From contig CABRZK010000072.1 of assembly GCA_902475415.1 (NCBI GenBank), positions 1 to 10,027 on the forward strand: DNA of 10,027 bases. Direction: 5' to 3'. This DNA is from an uncultured Eubacterium sp. (GTDB taxonomy: Bacteria > Bacillota > Clostridia > Lachnospirales > Lachnospiraceae). Under the pieces are notes generated by a model. That model ran no database searches and was not told the origin of the DNA. It saw only the letters and a program-made list of their open reading frames with translations. The position numbers were made by a program, and so were the translations under genes. Numbering within the stretch: position 1 is the first letter of the stretch; each line of letters starts with the position of its first letter. Below, in pieces: positions 1 through 4,678 of the stretch.

Positions 1-27
1 TCGCTGACCAGAATCACGCACCAAGTC

Positions 28-90
28 TCACGTGCGTTCGACTTGAACCGGAGTAAGGGATTTCTTTAATACGTCATCCAGATTTTTCAT
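28..90 (-). pseudogene. N-terminal remnant of an ECF anti-sigma factor gene
   Basis: Read on the minus strand, an ATG at 90 opens a 20-codon frame beginning MKNLDDVLKKSLTPVQ and ending at TGA (30-28). It overlaps the stop of the sigma remnant upstream by ATGA, the usual translational coupling of a sigma/anti-sigma pair, and a GGAGG lies about 10 bases before the ATG. The opening resembles the cytoplasmic N-terminus of clostridial anti-sigma proteins (from memory of the family). The frame stops far short of any membrane segment, so it cannot be functional as it stands. Beyond codon 16 the sequence is not recognisably anti-sigma and lies in a patch of short inverted repeats, which suggests a deletion or insertion junction. 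Confidence 0.5.
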
Positions 91-317
91 AAAACAGAAT
101 CCTCCAATTCCTTTTTGAGATATTTCCGCGCACGCATCAGCTTACTTTTTATACTGCTGACGGATTCATGCAACTGCTCTGCAATTTCTGCAACTTTCAA
201 ATTTTCCATGTAATACAAAAGTACCACCACCCGTAGTTTTTCCGGCAATCAGTTTACGGCATCCTGCACCTGTAGTTTTTCCTGAGTAATCTTAATTACC
301 CTTACATCCTTATATTG
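87..317 (-). pseudogene. Degraded ECF sigma factor, region 4 only
   Basis: The minus strand encodes a typical sigma-70 region 4: from 248 down to 87 it reads LPEKLRVVVLLYYMENLKVA followed by EIAEQLHESVSSIKSKLMRA and RKYLKKEL. This matches the helix-turn-helix that binds the -35 element. An in-frame TGA at 251-249 breaks the frame just before LPEKL. The 22 codons upstream of it (to 317) still look like sigma sequence (ITQEKLQVQDAVN), but no region 2 is found before that; another TGA lies at 320-318 and non-coding DNA follows. About two thirds of an ECF protein is therefore missing. The stop overlaps the anti-sigma remnant by ATGA. Read as a decayed gene; a sequencing error could explain the TGA but not the loss of region 2. 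Confidence 0.75.
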
Positions 318-340
318 TCATAACTCACGGGTTGGTTGCA
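312..340 (-). promoter_or_regulatory. Possible relict ECF-type promoter
   Basis: On the minus strand, TGCAACC (340-334) lies just after a run of T, upstream of the sigma remnant. ECF sigma factors commonly use an AAC-containing -35 element and regulate their own genes. A convincing -10 element is not clear at the expected distance (the region reads CGTGAGTTATGACAATAT), so this is a weak call. It would be the autoregulatory promoter left behind when most of the gene was lost. Confidence 0.25.
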
Positions 341-378
341 AAAAAATATCCTTCCAAGAAAAGAATCTGTGATATTTC

Positions 379-420
379 AAAAACCGCCACATCTGTCTAT
401 CGACAAATATGACGGTTTTT
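379..420. terminator. Bidirectional rho-independent terminator
   Basis: Arms at 380-389 (AAAACCGCCA) and 410-419 (TGACGGTTTT) pair over 10 bp with one G-T type mismatch. The loop is about 20 nt and contains a smaller TGTC/GACA pairing. A/T tracts flank both arms, giving a U-run on either strand. It lies about 100 bases past the stop of the flavoprotein gene at 516 and would end that minus-strand operon. The stretch 421-515 between them is AT-rich and shows nothing else recognisable. Confidence 0.7.
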
Positions 421-515
421 CTACCTATCCTAATATCTTGACTTTTTATATGAAACGCTGTACTAATATTTGGCTTACCTTCTTTTATAACATCCCATTC
501 TCAGTAAAATTATTT

Positions 516-2207
516 TTAGTGAAATCTCGGTGGCTGTACCTGATATGTCTCAATCGGCACATCCTCTGTGGAGAATTTCATTGCTCCGTTGTCGTTCTCA
601 CATACAATCCATTTCAGCCAGTTTTCATTATCCATCTGCGGATAATCCTCACGCAGGAACCATCCTCTGGATTCTTTTCGCATGGATGCACCTTTGAACT
701 GCATTTCTGCGGAAAGAACCATTGCCTCTGCCTCGTGGCAGGAAAGCAGATCGTGGAAATCTTCTGCTTTTAACTGTGCAACCATTGGTTTGATCTGTGC
801 CAGTTTGCGCAAGCATACATCCAGACGGTGCTGACTCATGTATACACTGTTTTCAACCGGGCAGACAAGCTGCTGGATTTTATCAATGACTTCTTTTGCT
901 TTTACACCTTCTTCACGAAATAACGGTGCAAATGCATCTTCTTTCAACTGTGCTACCTGGGCGTCATCAATTGGCTGCTGTGCATGATCTGCTGCATAAG
1001 CTGCTGCCTGCTGACCACTGACAACTCCTGCAAATACTGCGTTCAGGATTCCTGAACCACGGTTACGTCCTGGAGGTGCCGGTACTGCGCCAGGCGCACA
1101 GGAACCATCGTAACATACATCTCCTGCTGCATACATTCCAGGAATGGTAGTAGCCATCTGCTCATCTACTTTGACCGGAGACTGCTCACCGACAAATCCA
1201 GGCTCTACTTCCCATTTCTCATCTCCTTCGAAACCATCTACGGAAGAACCTTTTTCGAAATCGATTTTCCAAAATGGAAGACCATAAGGACGATCCCAGA
1301 TGTAGAACATCATCGTATCATTTTTGGTTGTCTCGCTCTCCATCGGATGCAGGTAAACCGGACCTCTGCCGGATGCCATGGTATTGTACCACTCTGCTAC
1401 AGCACTGGAACTGATATCTGCTTCCGGGAAACGACGGAAGTTCTTTGTAATATTTTCACCATAAGCGTCATACATGACGTTCTCACCAAATACACACTCA
1501 CGGTTGCTGTGTACACGGTAAAGCTGTGCAAAGTTACCAAACTCCGGATTCCGCATCTGTGCGCCGGCACGGTAAGCTGCTGCGATACCGTCACCACGTC
1601 CGTTACTCCACATCGGAGCCACACGGTAGTTCTGACTTCCGGTGCAGAGGATAACGGATTTTCCTTCAAATACATAGAAAGTACCGTCAATAATGCTGTA
1701 TCCGACAGCACCTACGATCTGTCCATCTCTGGTCAGAAGGTCAGAAATGGTTGTTTTATCAATAAATTTTACGCCCAGTTTTGTGGCAGTTGCTCGCATT
1801 TTCAGTGTCAGATCCAGATCTACACCGATCATATAAGTCATCGGACCGGTCGGAATACGTTTTTTTGGGATATTGACACCCCAGGATTCCATCTTGTCCA
1901 GAAGCTCATTATTCATAGCCACATATTTTTTCAGTAAATTCTGGTTGGCCAGATAACCGCCAACAGCATTTGCATGATATTCGTTAAATATCTCCGGTGT
2001 GGTTTTCTCCAGATCCAAATACTGTAATACACCGCCACCTTTATTTGCTTTTCCGGAATATCCTGATGTCTGTTTTTCTACTACCAGGACACTGATGTCC
2101 GGATTTTCTTCTTTTACACTGATTGCTGCTGTCAGACCGGCAATTCCGCCACCGATGATCAACACGTCAGCAGACATTTTTTCCTGTTTGATTTCCTGTT
2201 TTTCCAT
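516..2207 (-). CDS. FAD-dependent oxidoreductase, fumarate reductase / APS reductase alpha family
   Basis: Predicted 563-aa cytoplasmic flavoprotein. A Rossmann FAD motif GGGIAG is at residues 19-24 inside MSADVLIIGGG, the second FAD-contacting stretch SGKANKGGG is at about 51-59, the MYAAGD motif of the C-terminal FAD-binding segment is at 358-363, and GRNRGSG at about 380-386 sits where fumarate reductases have their substrate-loop arginine. ESRGWFLREDYP at about 512-523 is the family C-terminal signature. There is no signal peptide, no FMN-binding domain and no membrane segment, so it is not a secreted respiratory fumarate reductase. The histidine used for covalent FAD in SdhA/FrdA is not evident. 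The start at 2207 is chosen because AGAGGAG lies 7 bases upstream; a longer frame to 2267 lacks this. The neighbouring 8-Cys ferredoxin suggests an AprAB-like heterodimer, but sulfate-reduction genes are absent. Substrate unknown; a C=C bond of an aromatic or enoate compound is a guess. Last gene of a four-gene operon. Confidence 0.85.
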   Translation of the reverse strand: MEKQEIKQEKMSADVLIIGGGIAGLTAAISVKEENPDISVLVVEKQTSGYSGKANKGGGVLQYLDLEKTTPEIFNEYHANAVGGYLANQNLLKKYVAMNNELLDKMESWGVNIPKKRIPTGPMTYMIGVDLDLTLKMRATATKLGVKFIDKTTISDLLTRDGQIVGAVGYSIIDGTFYVFEGKSVILCTGSQNYRVAPMWSNGRGDGIAAAYRAGAQMRNPEFGNFAQLYRVHSNRECVFGENVMYDAYGENITKNFRRFPEADISSSAVAEWYNTMASGRGPVYLHPMESETTKNDTMMFYIWDRPYGLPFWKIDFEKGSSVDGFEGDEKWEVEPGFVGEQSPVKVDEQMATTIPGMYAAGDVCYDGSCAPGAVPAPPGRNRGSGILNAVFAGVVSGQQAAAYAADHAQQPIDDAQVAQLKEDAFAPLFREEGVKAKEVIDKIQQLVCPVENSVYMSQHRLDVCLRKLAQIKPMVAQLKAEDFHDLLSCHEAEAMVLSAEMQFKGASMRKESRGWFLREDYPQMDNENWLKWIVCENDNGAMKFSTEDVPIETYQVQPPRFH

Positions 2208-2288
2208 TATGCTCTCCTCTCTCAGATACATACCCAAATGCTTTTCTGATAAAATTATTTCTGACAAAAGCCCCGGGCAGATATCATA

Positions 2289-2552
2289 TTATGCTTCGGT
2301 CTGTTTTTTTGCGTAACAGTCAAAGGTTTGGCGGAAACTCTGGCTTGCATAGTCAGGGATTACCTTGATCGCACCTTTGGCACATTTTACTTCACAATAG
2401 TTACAGTGTTCGCAGTCTTCCACATATTTGAAAATCGGACGTCTTTTTTCTGCATCCCAGCGAATGACATCTACAAAACAGGCTTTGTAGCAAATCTGGC
2501 ATCCAACACATTTGCTTTCATCAAATTCGATTTTATGGTTTGTATAAATCAT
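2289..2552 (-). CDS. Small 2x[4Fe-4S] ferredoxin, electron-transfer subunit
   Basis: Predicted 87-aa protein with two complete CxxCxxCxxxC motifs, Cys15/18/21/25 (CVGCQICYKAC) and Cys47/50/53/57 (CEHCNYCEVKC). Each should hold a [4Fe-4S] cluster. The two motifs are spaced by about 21 residues with a charged insert (DAEKRRP), as in AprB/AprA-partner type ferredoxins, and a 30-residue tail follows. It begins 5 bases after the hydrolase stop; its GGAGG ribosome binding site lies within the last codons of that gene, so the two are translationally coupled. It most likely passes electrons to or from the downstream flavoprotein. The 81-base gap to that gene contains only an imperfect inverted repeat (2240-2271). 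Confidence 0.88.
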   Translation of the reverse strand: MIYTNHKIEFDESKCVGCQICYKACFVDVIRWDAEKRRPIFKYVEDCEHCNYCEVKCAKGAIKVIPDYASQSFRQTFDCYAKKQTEA

Positions 2553-2557
2553 CGCTT

Positions 2558-3382
2558 CTACCTCCAGTTATCTTTCTCTTCCGCATACAGGGACGGAAGG
2601 ATTGCTGCCAGATTTGTAAACTCTTTTACGTTATGTAAAGCCAGTGACATGGCTGCCATATCCGGGTAACGCATACCGTCCGGAAGCACTTTCACATCTT
2701 TTCCGTTTACATAATTCCAGCCCATCCAGAAACGGGAACGAAGCTCGATACCGCCCTCGATCTCACGTACAAAATGTGTCATAAATGTTGGCGGGACAGC
2801 AAATGGTGGCTGACCTTTTCCGTATCCTTTTCCACAGACTAAGGTCGCACAGGCATCGGTACCGATCAGTTCTGCCTTGAATCCACAGTCTCCCGGGTAT
2901 TTAAAGTTGATTACAATCTGATCCGGTCCCATTCCGGTATCTTCGGTAATTTCATGTGTGGTATCCCATAATTTTTCCTGATAGGTCAGATCCGGATCTA
3001 ACGCACGTACACGGTTCTGTGTTTCTGCCTTGTAATGATCTTCCGGATTCCAGATTTTATAACGCAGGTTGTCAAGTCCATGCCATGCAAAGAACCAGTC
3101 AAACATCTCCGGTGTTACTCCCGGCATCTTTGTCAGGTTCGCCAGATATCCGGTTCCATCCGGCAGAATACACCAGCCTGCCTCTGCCTCCAGATATCCC
3201 GGCTCAAACAGACGATTTCTGTCTTTGAACTGCAGTACCTGATCCGGGCGAAGCGGTCCGTTCAGCATTTTTGCATATGCTTCCGGAGCCGGCTGCGCCA
3301 TATCCTGCTCGAAATATTTATAGTAGCTTTTCTGTTTTTCCTCTTCCGTTACCGGAACTCGTTTTTTTGCCATCTGTTCCAT
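2558..3382 (-). CDS. PhlG-family C-C hydrolase (phloretin hydrolase / DAPG hydrolase-like)
   Basis: Predicted 274-aa soluble protein of the 2,4-diacetylphloroglucinol hydrolase (PhlG) family. Known members cleave the C-C bond between a polyhydroxylated ring and an acyl side chain using a zinc-bound water. Pseudomonas PhlG acts on diacetylphloroglucinol, and the Eubacterium ramulus phloretin hydrolase releases phloroglucinol and 3-(4-hydroxyphenyl)propionate. Visible family features are WHGLDNLRYKIWNPEDHY (His101 and His116), THEITEDTG (His143, Glu144), His203 in FMTHFVREIEGG, and HNVKE (His250, Glu254), the last matching the HxxxE pair that binds zinc in PhlG. Which residues fill the remaining ligand positions needs an alignment. 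The length is close to the gut enzyme. The start at 3382 has GGAGGAGG 6 bases upstream. Second gene of the operon, 93 bases after the reductase. Substrate is inferred from family and context. Confidence 0.83.
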   Translation of the reverse strand: MEQMAKKRVPVTEEEKQKSYYKYFEQDMAQPAPEAYAKMLNGPLRPDQVLQFKDRNRLFEPGYLEAEAGWCILPDGTGYLANLTKMPGVTPEMFDWFFAWHGLDNLRYKIWNPEDHYKAETQNRVRALDPDLTYQEKLWDTTHEITEDTGMGPDQIVINFKYPGDCGFKAELIGTDACATLVCGKGYGKGQPPFAVPPTFMTHFVREIEGGIELRSRFWMGWNYVNGKDVKVLPDGMRYPDMAAMSLALHNVKEFTNLAAILPSLYAEEKDNWR

Positions 3383-3420
3383 AGGAAACCTCCTCCATTT
3401 TCATTGTCTCTATTTTTCAC

Positions 3421-3474
3421 ACTTCAGGGATCTCATTTTATGAGGTAAATTTGGCTTTCGGTATTTTCTGAAGT
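3421..3474 (-). other. Nested inverted repeat between first and second operon genes
   Basis: Starting 2 bases after the reductase stop on the minus strand, ACTTCAG (3474-3468) pairs perfectly with CTGAAGT (3427-3421), and CTCAT/ATGAG (3444-3440 with 3436-3432, loop of 3) forms an inner hairpin. No U-run follows, so it does not look like a terminator. It could stabilise or process the transcript and set the ratio of reductase to the downstream enzymes. Confidence 0.4.
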
Positions 3475-3475
3475 A

Positions 3476-4441
3476 TTAAAATTCGAACTCTGCCATATGG
3501 CTTAAAATCTCTTTTGCACCTGCGATTGCATCATCGATAATCTGTAATGCCGGTTTTTCTTCTGTGACTAACGGTACGATCTGACCTGCCATGACAGCAC
3601 CGCCAACCATATCGCCTTCTGCCATTGCTTTTCTCAGAGAGCTTTCTGCAACCGGGCGAAGCAGTTCTGCTGCTTTTTCCTTTGTATTGTTATCTTCAAT
3701 ATCGATCATCTCGTCCGCCAGTTTGTTTTTGATCTGACGGCAAGGCTCATCGGTGCAGTATCCGGTAATGACAGTAGACATATCTCCGGCAGCCAGCACT
3801 TCTTTCTTTACATTTGGATGCACGGTTGTCTCTGCTGCAGCCATAAATGCAGTTCCCATCTCAAAACCTTCTGCTCCCATGGCAATTCCTGCAGCTACAC
3901 CACGGCCATCTGCAATACCGCCGCTGGCAACAACCGGAATATCCAACAGGTCTACTGCCTGTGGAACCAGAACTGTGGTTGCCTCAAAAGTAACGTGTCC
4001 GCCGCCTTCCCAGCCTTTTACGATCATGACATCTGCGCCTGCCTCTGCTGCAATTCTTGCATCATCAATAAAAGATGCTTTTACAACGATCTTGCAGCCA
4101 ACACTGTGCCAGATATCAAAATATTTTTTACAAAGTTCCAGATCCAGACCTGCGATGGTATCTGCATACATCACTGGTGGTTTCTCATCCAGAACAATTT
4201 TTGTCACATGTTCCAAATTTGGTGGAATCATGATAACATTCATTCCGAACGGTTTATCTGTCAGCTTTCTTGTCTCTGCAATCTGCTCTCTGATAAATGG
4301 TTCCGGTGCAAATCCAACGCCCAACACGCCAAGTCCGCCTGCATTTGATACTGCCGCAACCAGCGGTGCTGTGGAAATCCAGGCCATCGGTCCCTGAATA
4401 ACCGGTTTTTCGATATTTAAAATCTCACATACTCTGTTCAT
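3476..4441 (-). CDS. FMN-dependent NMO/FabK-family reductase (ene-reductase candidate)
   Basis: Predicted 321-aa TIM-barrel flavoprotein of the nitronate monooxygenase / FabK family. Family marks are IQGPMAWISTAPLVAAVSNA near the N-terminus, AGGLGVLGVGF, MIVKGWEGGGH (the glycine-rich stretch with its His near the FMN), and PVVASGGIADGRGVAAGIAM then FEMGTAFMAAAE, the FMN-phosphate-binding and second signature regions. The family includes nitronate monooxygenases, the enoyl-ACP reductase FabK, and, as I recall, the flavone reductase of Flavonifractor plautii. No fatty-acid synthesis genes are nearby, so FabK itself is unlikely. The start at 4441 is preferred because AAAGGAGA lies 8 bases upstream; a longer frame to 4519 would run through the leader. 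First gene of the operon, facing the PucR-type regulator. Reduction of an enone or flavonoid C=C bond is inferred from context. Confidence 0.83.
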   Translation of the reverse strand: MNRVCEILNIEKPVIQGPMAWISTAPLVAAVSNAGGLGVLGVGFAPEPFIREQIAETRKLTDKPFGMNVIMIPPNLEHVTKIVLDEKPPVMYADTIAGLDLELCKKYFDIWHSVGCKIVVKASFIDDARIAAEAGADVMIVKGWEGGGHVTFEATTVLVPQAVDLLDIPVVASGGIADGRGVAAGIAMGAEGFEMGTAFMAAAETTVHPNVKKEVLAAGDMSTVITGYCTDEPCRQIKNKLADEMIDIEDNNTKEKAAELLRPVAESSLRKAMAEGDMVGGAVMAGQIVPLVTEEKPALQIIDDAIAGAKEILSHMAEFEF

Positions 4442-4549
4442 ACCAACCTTCTCCTTTCGCTCTCTGACGTTCTCCCGAAATCCGCTTCCTATTTTCAAAC
4501 CATTCAATACTTGAAGCATTTTCCGTGATACATGTCCCTTGTTGAGAAA

Positions 4550-4578
4550 ATTATATAAATAAAAAAGGATGTTTTCAT
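4550..4578 (-). promoter_or_regulatory. Candidate promoter of the reductase-hydrolase operon
   Basis: Minus-strand TATAAT (4555-4550) is a perfect -10 box. With a 17-base spacer the -35 position reads ATGAAA (4578-4573), 4 of 6 to consensus, so the promoter probably needs activation. A transcript would start near 4543, giving a leader of about 100 bases before the ATG at 4441. The -35 and spacer lie inside the dyad at 4567-4591. Confidence 0.55.
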
Positions 4579-4591
4579 TTCCAATACATCC
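4567..4591. promoter_or_regulatory. Dyad over the operon -35 region (operator candidate)
   Basis: GGATGT (4567-4572) and ACATCC (4586-4591) form a perfect 6-bp inverted repeat, extended by two more pairs after one mismatch (GGATGT.TT...AA.ACATCC). It covers the -35 and spacer of the minus-strand promoter, so it is a plausible binding site for the divergent PucR-type regulator. Read as RNA on the minus strand it is followed by TTTTTTATTT, so a weak terminator or attenuator is the alternative if transcription begins further upstream. Confidence 0.45.
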
Positions 4592-4619
4592 AAGTTTGCT
4601 ATGTTTTTTTACAAATACT

Positions 4620-4637
4620 TTTGTAACTTCCTACAAA
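4620..4637. promoter_or_regulatory. TTTGTA-N6-TACAAA dyad over the regulator -35 box
   Basis: A perfect 6-bp inverted repeat with 6-base spacer, TTTGTAACTTCCTACAAA, overlaps the -35 box of the regulator gene. A further ACAAA half-site lies at 4611-4615. The position suits autoregulation by the PucR-type protein, but no binding site for this protein is known to me. Confidence 0.4.
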
Positions 4638-4649
4638 TTTTGATACAAT
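4621..4649 (+). promoter_or_regulatory. Promoter of the PucR-type regulator gene
   Basis: TTGTAA (4621-4626, 4 of 6 to consensus), a 17-base spacer, and TACAAT (4644-4649, 5 of 6) make a good sigma-A promoter. The start codon lies 29 bases past the -10 box, so the leader is short. The ribosome binding site is a G-run (ACGGGGGGAA) about 8 bases before the ATG at 4679. Confidence 0.65.
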
Positions 4650-4678
4650 CAGAATAAGAAAGTACGGGGGGAATACAA

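Noticed and set aside
336..773. 145-codon plus-strand frame
   Set aside because: It runs through the terminator hairpin and then antisense through the flavoprotein C-terminus; no family resemblance.
1347..1937. 196-codon plus-strand frame
   Set aside because: Antisense to the flavoprotein gene, whose FAD motifs fix the real frame.
2208..2267. 20-residue N-terminal extension of the flavoprotein
   Set aside because: The ATG at 2207 has a good AGAGGAG site and the FAD motif follows at the usual distance; the extension has no ribosome binding site.
2240..2271. Imperfect inverted repeat (GCTTTT...AAAAGC) in the ferredoxin-flavoprotein gap
   Set aside because: Only 6 bp pair cleanly and the rest is AT-rich with several mismatches; not strong enough to call a terminator or operator.
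3753..4397. Two long plus-strand frames (3753-4397 and 3818-4348)
   Set aside because: Both are antisense to the FMN reductase, rich in Ser/Thr/Cys or Pro as expected of shadow frames, and lack ribosome binding sites.
3476..4441. FabK enoyl-ACP reductase for fatty-acid synthesis
   Set aside because: Motifs allow it, but no fab or acp genes are near and the context is a catabolic operon with its own regulator.
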